Source of the DNA: Combretum micranthum | Lineage: Eukaryota > Streptophyta > Magnoliopsida > Myrtales > Combretaceae | NCBI GenBank assembly: GCA_024138025.1 | Contig: JAMXBD010000233.1 | Coordinates: 1,116,001 to 1,180,000 of the forward strand | DNA length: 64,000 nucleotides | Direction of reading: 5' to 3' | In this document: piece by piece, positions 22,681 through 35,610 of the stretch | Numbering within the stretch: the stretch's first letter is position 1 | Layout of the letters: every line of letters begins with the position of its first letter | Notes under the pieces: generated by a model | Told to the model about the DNA's origin: nothing | Database searches by the model: none | What the model saw: the letters and a program-made list of their open reading frames with translations, nothing else | Position numbers and translations under genes: made by a program

Positions 22681-23870
22681 AGTGCTTGATCAAACTCAGC
22701 TTGGATCCTGAAGATCCACGTCTTTCTTACTTGCCTCCACAAACTTTCTTTCCCAAAAATGCTTCAATTGGTGACCATTGACTTGAAATGACTTTTCCCC
22801 ATCTCTCTTGATCTCAACCACTCCATAAGGATACACTTTGATGATGTCAAATGGTCCAGACCACCTAGACCGTAATTTACCGGGAATAACCTTAACCGAG
22901 AGTTATAAAGTAGAACTTTTTGTCCTTCCTTAAACTCACGATATAGGATTTGCTTGTCATGCCACTTCTTGGTTTTCTCCTTATAGATATGAGCATTCTC
23001 AAAAGCATCATTTCGAAACTCATCCAACTCATTCAATTGGAGTAACCTATGTTCACCAGCAGCTTGTCTGTCAAAGTTCAAAAACTTTATTGCCCAATAA
23101 GCTTTATGTTCCAACTCTACAGGGAGATGACAAGCCTTTCCATACAGCATGCGATATGGGGACATCCCAATAGGATTCTTATAAGCAGTGCGGTAAGCCC
23201 AAAGTGCATCATCAAGCTTTAGCGACCAATCCTTCCTTGATGAATTAACTGTCTTTTCAAGGATTCGCTTAAGCTCTCTATTAGATAGCTCCACCTGACC
23301 ACTTGTTTGAGGATGATAAGGTGTAGCAACCTTATGTCTCACACCATACTTTGCAAGTAAATTATCAAATTGTTTATTGCAAAAATGAGTTCCTCCATCA
23401 CTAATAATGCTCGTGGTGTCCCAAATCTAGTGAAAATATTTCTTTTTAAGAATTTAAGTACTCCTCGTGCATCATTAGTCGGAAGCGCAACAGCTTCAAC
23501 CCACTTAGATACATAGTCAACTGCCACAAGGATATACTTGTTGTTGAAGGATGATGGGAATGGTCCCATAAAGTCAATCCCCCAAACATCGAAAATTTCA
23601 ATCACTAGTATCCCATGCTGTGGCATCTCATGCCTCTTGGAAATATTCCCTGTTCTCTGACATTGATCACAACTCTGCACATATGCTCTGCAATCCTTGA
23701 ATAGAGTGGGCCAATAAAATCCACATTGAAGAACTTTTGCAGCAGTTCTTTCAGCACCAAAATGACCACCAGTTTCTCGATTATGGCAATGATAAAGTAT
23801 ATCAGCAATTTCAGATGCAGGTACACATCGTCTAATTACTTGGTCTGGACAACTTTTAAAAAGAAATGGC
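22661..23870 (-). pseudogene. Integrase of Athila element B
   Basis: The zinc-binding segment lies in the first part ([11 protein letters not shown], then [11 protein letters not shown]). The catalytic core has the first Asp in [14 protein letters not shown], the second in an SDGGTHF segment readable only after a one-base shift near 23400, and Glu in [19 protein letters not shown]. The C-terminal part has [16 protein letters not shown] and the [12 protein letters not shown] segment. At least three frameshifts (about 23400, 23670, 22870) break it. Catalytic residues are otherwise present. Confidence 0.85.
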
Positions 23871-25670
23871 TCATCCCAAATAATATTTCATATCTGATAA
23901 AAATTTTCGTTTCTGGTGATGAGTGATTTTGTAAGGCAAAATTCCAGCTACCAAGTAATTAACAATATCTGCATACCAAGGTATATCTTTAATTGAAACT
24001 TCATAGAGATATTCATCAGGGAATGACTCATTAATAGGCAACTCATCTTTCTCATTAACAATTCTGGAAAGATGATCAGCAACAACATTCTCCACTCCCT
24101 TCTTATCTCTAATTTCAATATCAAATTCTTAAACAGCAAAATCCACCTTATAAGCCTAGGCTTTGCATCTGATTTTGCTAATAAATACTTAAGTGCAGAG
24201 TGATCAGTATAGACAATTACCTTAGAACCGATGAGATATGATCTGAATTTGTCACAAGCAAATACCACGGCCAGCAATTCTTTCTCTGTGGTAGCATAAT
24301 TTCGTTGTGCTTCATTCATCATTTTGCTAGCGTAGTAAATTACTTGAAAAACTCGGTTCCTTCTCTGACCAAGTACTGCACCTACTGCCATATCGCTTGC
24401 ATCGCACATAAGTTCAAATGGTAGCTCCCAATCTGGTGCTACAATTACTGGTGTAGTAGTCAATTTTTCTTTCAAAAGCTCAAAAGCTTCCAGACAAGCA
24501 TCATCAAAGGAAAAAGAAGTATTCTTTTCTAATAAAGCACAAAGAGGTCGTGAAATTTTTGAAAAATCTTTAATAAACCTCCTGTAGAAACCTGCATGAC
24601 CAAGGAAACTTCGTATTCCTTTCACATTTACCGGTGGTGGTAACTTTGAGATCACCTCAACTTTAGCTTTGTCTACCTCTATCCCTTTTGAGAAATTTTA
24701 TGACCCAGCACAATTCCTTCTTTCACCATGAAATGACACTTCTCCAATTTAAAACCAGATGAGTGTCTTTGCATCGTTGAGCACAAATGACAAATTCTCC
24801 AAACAAGTTTCAAATGAAGCTCCATAAACAGAAAAGTCATCCATGAAAACTTCAATAAATTTTTCAATCATATCTGAGAATAATGCCATCATACACCTTT
24901 GAAATGTTGCTGGTGCATTACATAAACCAAAGGGCATACGTCTGAATGCAAACGTACCGTAAGGACAGGTGAATGTCGTCTTTTCTTGATCTTCCGGTGC
25001 TATTGGGATTTGATTATAGCCCGAATATCCGTCCAAGAAACAATAATATTCATGCCCAGCTAGCCTCTCTAGCATTTGGTCTATGAAGGGAAGAGGAAAA
25101 TGATCTTTACGGGTGGCATCATTCAACTTTCGATAATCAATACACCCTCCATCCAGTCACAGTCCGGTAGGTATTAACTCGTTCTTTTCATTGTTCACAA
25201 CTTACCCCCCTTTCTTAGGTACCACTTGAGTAGGACTCACCCACTTACTGTCAGAGATTGGATATATGATACCAGCATCAAGCAACTTTAATACCTCCTT
25301 CTTTACAACTTCTTTCAAAGTAGGGTTGAGTCTTCTCTGTGGTTGGACGTCGGCTTACATTCAGCTTCCATGAGGATCCGATGAGTACAGACGGATGGAT
25401 TCCATGAATATCTGCAATTGTCCACCCAATCGCTTCCTTATGTCTTTTAAGCACTTCAATCAACTTGTGTTCTTGTTCAATGATAACTCCACAGAAATAA
25501 TAACTGGGAGTGTATTTTTCACCTAAAAACACATACTTAAGGTGACTAGGAAGCTGTTTCAACTCAAGTTGAGGTGGTTCTTGTATGGATGGACTCAATT
25601 TCTTTGTACTAGCCTCTAAAGGCTCAAACTGAGGTGATTTTATCCAAACTCCAGCAACTTCATCCATAAG
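23871..25670 (-). pseudogene. Reverse transcriptase and RNase H of Athila element B
   Basis: RT blocks: an N-terminal segment with EAIGWTIADIHGI; NDATRKDHFPLPFIDQML; FLDGYSGYNQIPI; TCPYGTFAFRRMPFGLCNA; and the catalytic VFMDDFSVYG. RNase H blocks: [34 protein letters not shown] and [16 protein letters not shown]. The style (FMDD box, CPYGTFAFRRMPFG) is that of the Athila lineage. Frameshifts lie near 25130, 24750, 24670 and 24110. The active-site Asp pair is intact. Confidence 0.9.
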
Positions 25671-25760
25671 TGATTATCTACTTCCTCATTAGGGCTGTCA
25701 CACTCATCCATACTCAGTAGCAAGTCATCTTCCTCAGGAGTGAAATTAAGCTCATCACAC

Positions 25761-26772
25761 TCATTCATGTGAAAACACATGCTTGGGAAACTCACCCATC
25801 TCAGAATTATCCATGCTGTATTCCTGAGTCAATTGATCAATAGTATCAAGATGAAAGCAAGTATCATTACCAGCTAAATGTTTGAGAGATCGAAACACAT
25901 CAAATGTGACTTGCTCATCCATAGCCCGTAGTGTCAGTTTTCCTTGTGCTACATCAATTAAGGCTTGTCCAGTAGCCAAGAAAGGTCTTCCCAAAATTAG
26001 AGGAATCTCCCGATCTTCAGCCATATCAAGAACAATGAAATCGGCTGGAAATAAAAATCTATCCACCTTGACCAAAACATCCTCCACTATTCCTCTTGGA
26101 TGCTTAATGCTTCTCAGCAGTTGTAAAGACACCGTAGTTGGTTTGCAATCTCCTAGACCCAATTTCTTAAAGATTGAAATGGCATGAGATTTATGCTTGC
26201 TCCTAGATCGCAAAGTGCCTTATCAAAGTATGATTCACCAATAATACAAGGAATAGTGAAACTACCCGGATCCTTTAACTTTGGAGGCATCTTGTTCTGA
26301 AGAATAACTGAACACTCATGAGTGAGCATAACTGTCTCATGTTCAGCTAGGCGTCTTTTCTTTGTAAGAATATCCTTCATGAACTTTGCATAAGATGGCA
26401 TGGATTCAAGTGCATCCATGAAAGGAATATTAATGTGCAACTTCTTGAAGACTTCTAAAAACTTCTCAAATTGATGATCCAGTTGTTGCTGCTGCTTCAA
26501 TCTTCCAGGAAAAGGAATGGGTGGAACATACGGCTTCATTTCTGGCTTTCGTGGCATACTATCTTCCTCTTTTCTCTTCCTTTTTTCATTACTTGATGAG
26601 GGTATATTAGTATAGGTGTCAGATACCTTCTCATCATTTTCCTCATGCCTCCAGTGCTTTGGTCATCAATCATCTTTCCTTTCTGTTCCTCATCAGTCTT
26701 TTTCCCATCTTGATTTCTTCCTTCATTACTCTTAGTAATTTCTTTTCCACTTCGGAGAGTGATTACCTTCAC
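25761..26772 (-). pseudogene. Protease region of Athila element B
   Basis: A Lys/Glu-rich linker opening with VITLRSGKEI (about 26760) leads to PYVPPIPFPGRLK and the helical FLEVFKKLHINIPFMDAL segment. The protease signature reads DLGASINLMPF where element C has DSGASINLMPF. The Ser next to the catalytic Asp is therefore Leu, which would probably inactivate it. LILGRPFLATGQALIDV follows. A frameshift near 26190 splits the domain. Confidence 0.85.
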
Positions 26773-26789
26773 ATCTTCTTTGGATTTTT

Positions 26790-28099
26790 GTCAGTGGTAC
26801 TTGGAAGAGTACCTTGAGGTCGGTGTAGATGCTTCAGACAACTGAGCTACTGAGTTTGCAAATCCAAATAATGGAAGCTTGATTTGATTGTTGTTTCAAC
26901 ACTTCTTGCAAAAGCTCAACTGTCTTATCCTTCTCCTTTTGTGGTTGGGAATGTTGTTGAGGCATCATTTGTGGTGGCGGTAATGCTCTAGGTGCATTTT
27001 GATTGCTCCATCGAAAGTTTGGATGATCCCTCAATCCAGGATTATAAGTGTTGGAGTATGGATTGTAATTCCTAGCATTCCTGTCATATTGATTAACATA
27101 GTTAGCTTGCATTACCAGAATATGAAGAGAAGAATCTTCCACAGGGTACTCCAAATAGCTCATGTGAGGATCATCATGAGAGATCATGTTCATGTGTGGC
27201 TTATGACTTGGTCCAGCTCCTGACATAGGTTGCATGTGTTTCATCTGTGCGTAAGTGAATCCACTTGTTGTTGTAATTTAGAAACCGTCTCTGATTCATA
27301 AATGGCACTAACGGTTTTGGTTTGTTCGTTCATTATGCCAGTGAAACGTAGTACGAGCCAACCCATTAATCAGATCATAGGCCTCAGGAGCACTTTTATA
27401 CATCAAACTGCCACCTGCTGTTGCATCAATCATTGTCTTCAAGGAATCTCCAAGAGATGTGTAGAAAATTCTCATTTGATCATGAAGAGAGATTCCATGA
27501 TGAGGACAACGTCTAAGAAGCTCCTTAAATCTTTCCCATACTTCATATAGGCTTCACCTTCATATTGCCGAAAGGAAAAGATTTCATTCCTCAATTGGAT
27601 CGTTTTGTTGGGAGGAAAAAATTGTTCCAAAACTGTTGTGCCAACTGATCCCAATTAGTAAGAGAATGTGGAGGTAATGAATTTAGCCAACTTCTTGCCT
27701 TATCCCTTAATGAGAAAGGGAATAATCGAAGGCGAATTGCATCAGTGGAGACCCCATTACTCTTGATTGTAGAGCAGATCTGCAAGAAATTCTTCAGATG
27801 ATCATGGGGGTTATCAAAACTGCTTCCTCCAAATTGATCTCCTTGCACCATTTGTATCAGTGATGGCTTTAATTCAAAATTATTGGCTTGAATAGCAGGC
27901 CACTCAATAGATGGTGCAACTCCATCAACTGTGGGCATGAATATTCCCACATTGGTCTGTGAACCTCATTTCCTGGAGCTGGAGGGTTATTGTTATTGCC
28001 CATAACAGGAACAGGCAATTGTTGCTGCCCAATAGGAGGATTTTCATTCTGTCGCTCATTGACAGGTGGGGGATCAATATCTTGCTGATTTCTTTCCAT
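26790..28099 (-). pseudogene. Gag of Athila element B
   Basis: The ATG at 28099 (MERNQQD) is the first usable start. Upstream, DPEIDRTYHRRLRERRR is readable in frame before a TAA and matches the Gag head of element C, so the original start was probably further upstream. The capsid core has LFPFSLRDKARSWLNSLP and LRNEIFSFRQYEGE; the C-terminal part is Asn/Pro/Gln-rich (NYNPYSNTYNPGLRDHPNF). Frameshifts lie near 27940, 27620, 27480 and 27250. Antisense open frames in this stretch are shadows. Confidence 0.85.
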
Positions 28100-28288
28100 T
28101 GCTCTGTATTATCTTCGTCTTTCTCTTAGTCGGCGGTGATAAGTCCGATCAATCTCAGGGTCGTAGGGTAAATCTTGGACTTGTTCACCTGACATACAAG
28201 AACACACTAATCAAGGTAAAATTTTTTTTTTTAGAGAATATGCTTAGTCTAAGGGTGTAAATCCTATTCTAATATCAGCAACCGAAGC

Positions 28289-28303
28289 TCCCGGCAACGG
28301 CCA
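28289..28303 (-). other. Damaged tRNA-Asp primer-binding site of element B
   Basis: The + strand reads CTCCCGGCAACGGCCA, the tRNA-Asp 3' end lacking an internal CG. It lies three bases from the LTR end. The extra copy at 17033-17049 keeps the CG. Confidence 0.8.
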
Positions 28304-28306
28304 AAT

Positions 28307-29986
28307 TGAAACTGCAGTAAACCACACTTCTCAATATTCTAAAGATTTTAATTTCAAATACGAGTGGATTACTTAACCGGTCAGCAAAATCACCGGGTAC
28401 AAAGCAGTATATTCGAAAGTCCAAGTCGTATCCACAGGGAGCTAATGGCTAATTACTAGAATTAAACTTTTACCCTAATCTAAGCAATTGATTTTTCAGA
28501 TGTGTAATTAATCTATGTTGATCTAAATTAAAAACTAGATTTCAAATGATTTATCAAGAACTAAAACCATATGTTCCAGCAACTAACGAGGGATTTAGGT
28601 TTAGGAGATGCAGATGATATATGAATGATGTATTTCTATTCTCATGTGAAATGACTCATACTTTAAATTGATATATAACATTGATTACTTGGGATTTGAT
28701 CAAATTCATCTAAGAATTGCTCACCTCTCGATGTAACAAAATCTTTCATAGCATAAACTATCCTATTAAGATTTATCTATGATTTCAGGTTAATAGCATT
28801 TTGCTCTCACCAAAATTACTATCTAGTTAAGAATACAAAACAAGCACCGTTAAGTGACCCAAATTTGTAACCCTAACCGCATAAAGATTAATGAATTCTC
28901 AAGTTCTATCACAGATTTACATATCTCTATGACAAATCATATTCAAAAACCTAAGTTTTGCTTGTGCGGATCATTGAATCCTTCTCAGGTATCTTTAATC
29001 CTTTCTATCTAATCTATGTTGATCAGGCATAAACTAAACAGATTACAAACAAAGATAATCAAATTCCCAAATAATCAACACCAATATCAATTAATTCATG
29101 CATCAAATCATCAAATCCATTCATACATATTCATAATTGACAATGAAAACATGCCTCTCAATATACAATCAAGCATAAACATAAAAGAATAGAGATTGAA
29201 AACACCTTAAAAATGGTTCCTTTTCAGAAACGGGAATTTCCAAATCCAAAATCCCACAATTGTAGGCAACGCTTGATTGTAGCTAAACCCTAATCCACTC
29301 TAAATTGCTAGAACATTAGGGTCTTAGTGCCCTAAAAGAAAAACAAACAAGAACATTTTGTTTCCTAATTTTCTGAGTATTTTTGTGTCTTACTTCTCTA
29401 TATCTTTTTTTTCTCTCAAAACATTAAATAGAGCAAATTGCATGAAGAATACAGACTGACATAGATGTACGCCGGCAGTTACAAAATGTACGCCGCCTGC
29501 GTAAATGTGGATCTTGCCGGCGTTCGTTGTATGAAAAGTGCCTCTTCAACTCACGCTTGATGAACACAGCCAGTGTTGCTTCAAATCTGGCCTGTGTCAT
29601 CATTGAAAATTTCCAATAGGATTATACACAGGGACGTACGCTGGCTGCGTTGAATCCCAGAAGGCCGGCGTTCCTTGCTTCACCAAACCCTACATTGGTT
29701 GCGTTCGAGCCTGCGTTAAGGATTTGCATTCTGTGGACAAAGTACACAGGCTCAACGCCGGCAGCGTTGATGCAGAATTTGCCGGCGTATCTCCTTATCC
29801 CAAATGCTTGCTTCAAATTATCTTCTACCCTGGTTGCGTTGATGACTGCGTTAAGAAATTGGCTTCTGTGGTCGTTCTACACAGCCTCTACGCCGACGGC
29901 GTTGGATGCTTTTGAGCCGACGTACATGTTGATCTTTAACAAATTGTTTTGGAATTTGCTCATTACTTCTTTTTTAACCTAATTTC
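28307..29986 (-). repeat. 5' LTR of Athila element B, left part
   Basis: It matches 17053 to about 18740. It stops at the ATTTC target duplication, where element C is inserted, and continues at 42645. The CpG-rich cluster at 29465-29925 includes the hairpin 15-mers at 29754-29768 and 29889-29903. Confidence 0.9.
29982..29986. other. Target-site duplication of element C, left copy (ATTTC)
   Basis: ATTTC directly precedes the LTR terminus TGATCAGC and is repeated at 42640-42644 directly after the other terminus. It marks C's insertion into B. Confidence 0.9.
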
Positions 29987-31602
29987 TGATCAGCTTGAAA
30001 TGTTTAGTATTTTAAAACTAATTCTCCAGCAAGTGTACTGGGTCGATCAAGCAATAAAGTAATGAATTAGTATCGATCCCACGAGGAAAGTTTAATTACT
30101 AAACATTATTAGTTCACTTTAATATTTAGGCAAAGAGAAACCAGATTCTTTCTATAAATAATTGCTAAAATATCTACACTCTACTTTGTCTAGTGTTCAC
30201 TAATCCTATTCACACAAGTTTTAACAGGTAAGGTTAGTGGGATTTAGATAAAATCCTATTTTCTCCAATCATGTTGAACTCGGGTTATTAAAATTGTTAG
30301 AGTACATGCATATCCATGTGAATCTACCAAGATTTACAAATTCTAACAAAAAATTTGGAAACCTTTTTCCACCTAAAACACTCTATAGCTTCCACTACTG
30401 AGTATTTTGAAAGAATCGAATTGTGCAACTAAGAATTTCCCAAATCTTAGTTGACTCATTGTCCTAAATTACAAATTAGAGAATTCCTTCATGAAAACTT
30501 GTACTTAAAACAATATTTGATCAGTAAAGATAGATTCCACCAGGATTAAAAACTCTCTTGCCATCGCATTCTTGAATTCTTTACCCAAATAGCAATTCAA
30601 ACAAAATTAAAGTCTTCGCCAAGATACCCAATTCCATTCAAACTTGAATTCATCCGAATTTCAAGTTCTTAGTTTGAAATCAACAAGGATATACATCATT
30701 CTACCAAACCAATAACACTAGTTCAACAATCACTTCATAAAATCAAGGATTTCACCATTTCCCACCGTTTAAACTCAGCCAACAATCATTTCCACTCTAT
30801 CTAACATAATACTAATGTAAAATATGATAATATTCATCACGAATTGTAAAGAACAAAGCAAGTTAAGAAGAAATTACCATTAATTTGAGAAACAAACCGT
30901 GCCAATTGTAACTGAGATCCTTCTTAGCAAATTCTACTCAATCTACGAACAAATAATACAACTTTGATGAAGATCCAAAGTAAATCTCTATTTTCTACTT
31001 CTATCTCTCTCTAAAAACTATCGGGTGAAACTCAAAATAGAAGCATAATGTCCGTGCCCTTTCTCTCTCCTCAAAGCATGTAAAAATACATGCTTTTCTT
31101 GTAACTGTCGTGTAACTGCTGCATCCAATGCCGGCGGTTTCTCGTCCAATGCCAGTGGCGTTCAATCAAGCGCTAAGGATTTGTAAACTGATGGTCTTAA
31201 ACGTCGGCGGCGTACTCCTCAATTTGCTGGCGTTGCCTTCAAGTTCCAGTACTGTATCCATCCACAAGTGCCGGCGTGTTGAATCTGGCGTTAAGGACTT
31301 AGGCTCTGTGATGTTTCAACGCCGCCTTTTAACGCCAGTGGAGTCGCCTTCAAGTTTGCCGGCGTACTCTTCTAGCCCTCTCAACGCTGGCTGCGTTGAG
31401 CCCAAATTCACCGGTGTTTGTGCTTTTCAATGCCAATTCGCACAATTCTTCATTTTTCCTTGTTGCAAATTTCCATTTTAATTCCTGACCTAATTCAAAA
31501 CAAATGAAAAAACTAAATGCCAATTCCTTTGCTTTTATAATAATTAACACAAATAAGTGTCAATTCAGAGATGAAAATTATATCAGTTTTCTGAGTTTAT
31601 CA
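29987..31602 (-). repeat. 3' LTR of Athila element C
   Basis: Length is 1616 bp, running TGATCAGC...GAGTTTATCA on the + strand. It matches 41022-42639; the first 100 bp differ at four positions. It contains the CpG-rich cluster at about 31125-31415, in which several CpGs of the other LTR read TG or CA. Confidence 0.92.
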
Positions 31603-31640
31603 ATTTCCCCACACTTGAACTTTTGCTTGTCCTCAAGCAA
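31603..31640 (-). promoter_or_regulatory. Polypurine tract and adjoining hairpin of element C
   Basis: On the - strand the 7-bp hairpin TTGCTTG-AGGA-CAAGCAA (31623-31640) is followed by AAGTTC and AAGTGTGGGGAAAT, which abuts the LTR start TGATAAACTC. Hairpin and tract are the same as in element B. Confidence 0.85.
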
Positions 31641-32099
31641 AACAATTTAAAGATTGAAATCTGACTTTTTAATTCAAAACTTGCTTCTCAAATCTCATGA
31701 CTTGCAATACAATGCCTCTAGCTCTAACCAAACTTGGATTATGTGATTTGCTTACTTGAATTAGAATTATTAGCTAATCTAGACCAGACAAACTTTAATC
31801 CCGATGTTTAACTTAAGCTATAACTTTCAACAATGTCTAATTAGTCCACAAAGAAAAATAATCATTTCAACATCACCTTTTAACTCAAGTTAAATCTTAG
31901 CAACACAGGTATAAGCATGTGGTATCTACCATTTCCCTAGAGTTTTCCATAGTCAAAATCTTTTAATTCATTAATATGTGCATTTCATTTACAGAGGGAG
32001 AGGTTTTTGCCTCCATCTGACTTTTCCTCTGGACGGGGTGTAGCCCGTATCTTTTCAAGCTCATTAGCATATTACACCATTTAGTTAGAGTGAAATCCT

Positions 32100-32165
32100 T
32101 GAGTCGGCACATCCAGGCTCATCACCCAAGTGACCAGGTTTTAAAGGACCCCTAAGAACTCTCAT
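32100..32165 (-). other. Conserved non-coding island in the 3' UTR of element C
   Basis: It begins GAGTCGGCACATCC on the + strand and continues with CATCACCCAAGTGACCAGG and CCCCTAAGAACTCT, nearly identical to 19344-19410 in element B. Confidence 0.7.
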
Positions 32166-32740
32166 TCATCTTATTTTGAATGTAAATACTCCTAACTCAA
32201 TTACTTGAATCAATGAGTAATGGGTCTATTTGTTTTTACTACTCAATGCACTCTTCCACAATTTTTGACTCTGTTTCCCGGATCACTAAGTTAATAGCTT
32301 CATCTACCTCTTCTACCAAGTGTTACAAAGATTAACTAAAAGTTAAAAGAATATTTGAGAAGTAAACCTGATCATTTTTCACAATAGGACTCAGATATTT
32401 ACATAAGTTTTATTTCCTAGGTTAAACAGAAGGTAAGTTTGTCAATTAAAGATTTATCTACTTAATTTTAACTAAGTAAGCCAATCACATGGTTTAGTGA
32501 GCACGGCATCTTACAAGTCAATTTTTTCTTTTGTTTTATGTTTACTTAATTTTGCAAATTTGTTTTCTTCTTGAGGACATGCATTATATATGTCTACATC
32601 CAAATGCAAGTGTGTGAAACCTATGAATTCATATATTGACTTCATATTTCTCAAGTATTCATACAATTGCAAAACAACATACCAAGTCAACATATATTTA
32701 AACCCATAATATACTTCATTTTCATCTCAGCCTAATCTCC

Positions 32741-32778
32741 CTTCTCCATACTTAAAACTGAACAATGTCCTCACTGTT
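32741..32778 (-). promoter_or_regulatory. Second hairpin and purine-tract module of element C
   Basis: On the - strand AACAGTG-AGGA-CATTGTT (7-bp stem with one G-T pair, 32761-32778) is followed by CAGTTTTAAGTATGGAGAAGG. Location and layout match 19951-19988 in element B, and stem pairing is kept although the bases differ. Confidence 0.6.
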
Positions 32779-33079
32779 TGTCCTAATTAACAAATAAAAA
32801 GCAGAAAAAACTAAATAAAAGCAGTTGGAACTTTCCTTTTTTCCTTTCCTTGTTCAGCATTCCCATTTGAGTTTTGAATTTGCAGAGAATACTTTAAAGA
32901 CCTATCTCTCATCAAAGAAACATACATGACAGAGATAAAAAGAAAAACACAATAACACAAAACATATATATACAGACCAAGTGAGTTAGAGAAAGGAAGT
33001 CTACCCAAAAATGGGTGCTTAATTACAAAAATAAGATTGAAATGGAAATATCCCCAAAAAGTTAAAGCTAGCAGGAACT

Positions 33080-34264
33080 CTAGCTTTCAGGTTCAGTGCT
33101 GGATTCGCTTTCATCGGATGAAGTAGAATACTTCATCGCTTCACCTGCAGCTGCATTGATACAAGAAAACGCAGAACTCAACATTAACAGCAATGAGCGT
33201 CTAAATTTCTTGTTCTTCTTCTTTTCGCTAAGAAAATCCTCCTGCAATTCTCTCAGTTCATATCCTAATCTGGCTATGGTATATCCAGCTGAAGACGAGT
33301 CTGGTTGAGAGGAGGATGGTGGAACCTGTGGCTGAGGAAGGGTGTGGAGTTGAGGATGAAGACGGCCTGTCGCCCTGTGGAAATTCAAACTAGGGCTCAA
33401 TAACTGCAATCGCCTGAACATCTTGTACCCTCCTGGGTACCTTCACCAAACCCCAAGCTCTAAAAGGCCCAAAAGATATCTTTTTGCTGGCTACTGTGAT
33501 ATCATTTGGCAATTCCTTGAAAACACCCATGCCCTTGAGTAGCTGAGTGATATATCCCCCACAGAAGATATAATTGTTCCTGGTGTCTTCAACTTGTCTC
33601 AGCAAAAAATTAGCCACTTCACAGCCCAAATCTAATGATAGCTTTTAATAAGGCTATACAAACATATCATATCTAAAGTGCTTAACTTGCTATGAATTGT
33701 CTTTCGACAAGTCAAAGTATGAGCCAGAATATGATGAAGAAGTTTGTGCTCTAACTTTTTAAAAGACATGTTGATCGATTTTGAAGGCTCAAAAGGATCA
33801 GTCTTTGGATGTATCAACTCAAACCAGAATTGCTCCATGGTGACATCAGGAAGCTAAGATGTCGAGAGAGCAGAGTTCTCATCCTCATGCTGATAGTAGC
33901 CAAGGTAGACTCCTATCTCTTAATTGGCACTATTTTACTTCCCTATATCTGAAAGATTATATGGGTATCCCCTTGATCATCATCATCATCTTCTCTACCA
34001 TATCTCATAGTAGAAGAAATTCAATGGTGATCTTTTATAAGCCGGTTCCCTCATGTCAAAGACTTTAAACCATCGCTTGTCCTCCACTGCATTTTGTAAC
34101 GTCTCATGCATTCCATAATCCTTTAAGACAAGCCAATCCAGAAAATGACTGTTATGAAATCTTTTTTCATAAGTCTTTCCTTCCTTTCTTGTGCATAAAG
34201 TTGACTAGACAAGACATTCCTTACTTGACTAGTAGTAGCTGTTCTTTGCTTCTTCTTTGGCCAT
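33080..34264 (-). pseudogene. Third ORF of Athila element C (env-position protein)
   Basis: Start is taken as the ATG at 34264 (MAK...), again directly behind an acceptor-like TTACAG. Through frameshifts it reads RNVLSSQLYA, MREPAYK, a VANFLLRQVEDTRN...CGGYITQLLKGMGVF core, FGPFRAWGLVKVPRR, a Pro/Ser-rich linker, LQEDFLSEKKKNKKF, and the acidic Ser tail SSDESESSTEPES ending at 33080. Length (~395 codons) and order equal those of element B's copy. Conservation between two diverged elements argues it was a real protein. Family assignment is as for B: Athila ORF-1-like or plant transposon protein, not firmly identified. Confidence 0.65.
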
Positions 34265-34464
34265 ATCTGTAACACATACACAGCACACTCCACATATATC
34301 ACATAAAGCTCATTTCACAAGAACAACTAATATATGCACATTATAACCTCATTTCCTCTAATTTGATGGAATTGACTAATTGCCATTGAGAACACATCTT
34401 AAGCATCAATTACACCAATTGATTTGCCTATTCTTTCAATTGACCACAAATTTTTTTTTTTTAA

Positions 34465-35400
34465 AACGCCGGCAAACTAATCCTAAAAATGCCGGCGTAG
34501 GCACACAGCGTAGGGTAACCGTTGGGGCTTTGATTCAAAAACTCGATGAACAGTGAGAATTGTCTTTGATTCTAAACTTAGATTAAAATTATATTTGACA
34601 ATTGATTTCATCTTTCTATAATCACAAATAATCAAAACCCCCAATTTGTATTACACAAACCCTAATTTCTATGGTTACAAGCCTAACCACACAATTTCTA
34701 ATCAATCCATGCTTGATTTAACAATAGAACTATGAAACACAACTTTCAGATGCCCTAACCAACAACCACTCATCAGATTATTGAACACGATTTTCAACCA
34801 AACATCCACATTACTGTCTAAACTAAAGATATAATCATTGAAAAGCATAAAAAGAACAAAAAATGCGAATGAGTTACCTTGTGATCTTGAGGTTTAATGA
34901 TTTGAGCCCTGATGATGGATTGATTGAGAGAGCGAGAGAGAAGAAGAAACAAAAACAAAAAGATGGGATTTCGGTAAAAGGAACTTTGATAACGCAAATG
35001 AGAGAGAAAGAATAGGGATTTTAATCCCTTTACATGCAAGGGAATAGCATTTAATGCAAACACAAACCAAACGCCGGCTAAAATTTAATCAACGCTGGAG
35101 GCGTTGTTGATAGCAAATGCCGGCGTTAGAAAAATTGAATCTGGCATTGACTGGCTCTTTGAAAACGCCGGTGAAATAAATCCAACGCCGCCAGCGTTGC
35201 AACTTTGTATTTGCCAGTGTTAAGAATTTGCTTTCTGGTAGCACTCCCAAACATCAACGCCAGCGGCGTTGACTGCTGTTTTGCCGGTGTTAAGGGTTGA
35301 TGCTTCTGCCTTCCCAGCTTCACTTTCAACGCTGGCGGCGTTCAATCATCATTTGCCGGCGTTCACTTCCTACACTGCTAAATTTTGCCGGTGTTCTTTC
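34465..35400 (-). repeat. GCCGGC-rich clusters between ORF3 and pol of element C
   Basis: Two clusters lie at 34465-34510 and 35070-35400. The second holds four 15-nt inverted repeats of the form AACGCY-NNN-RGCGTT (35091-35105, 35184-35198, 35256-35270, 35328-35342) plus several half-sites TTGCCGGYGTT. DNA between the clusters (34520-35065) is AT-rich with no visible gene. Confidence 0.8.
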
Positions 35401-35561
35401 TCCAGACTTCATCGTTAGAAAAATCATCTGTTATATGACTTTCCAATTTCATCACAATACGTCAACATACTAAACACCAAATTCATCTACTCATTTAACT
35501 GTACCTAAAACAACTCAACACACAATTACATATATATTACACACAAACACAACAACAACCA

Positions 35562-35610
35562 CGGGTTGCCTCCCATGCAGCGCTTAGAGTTTAAAGTCGC
35601 TTAGCCCGAC
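35562..35610 (-). other. Conserved motif at the end of pol, element C
   Basis: On the - strand GTCGGGCTAAGCGACTTTAA leads into GCGCT and TGGGAGGCAACCCGTG. It matches 22632-22680 and overlaps the pol stop at 35591-35593. Confidence 0.7.
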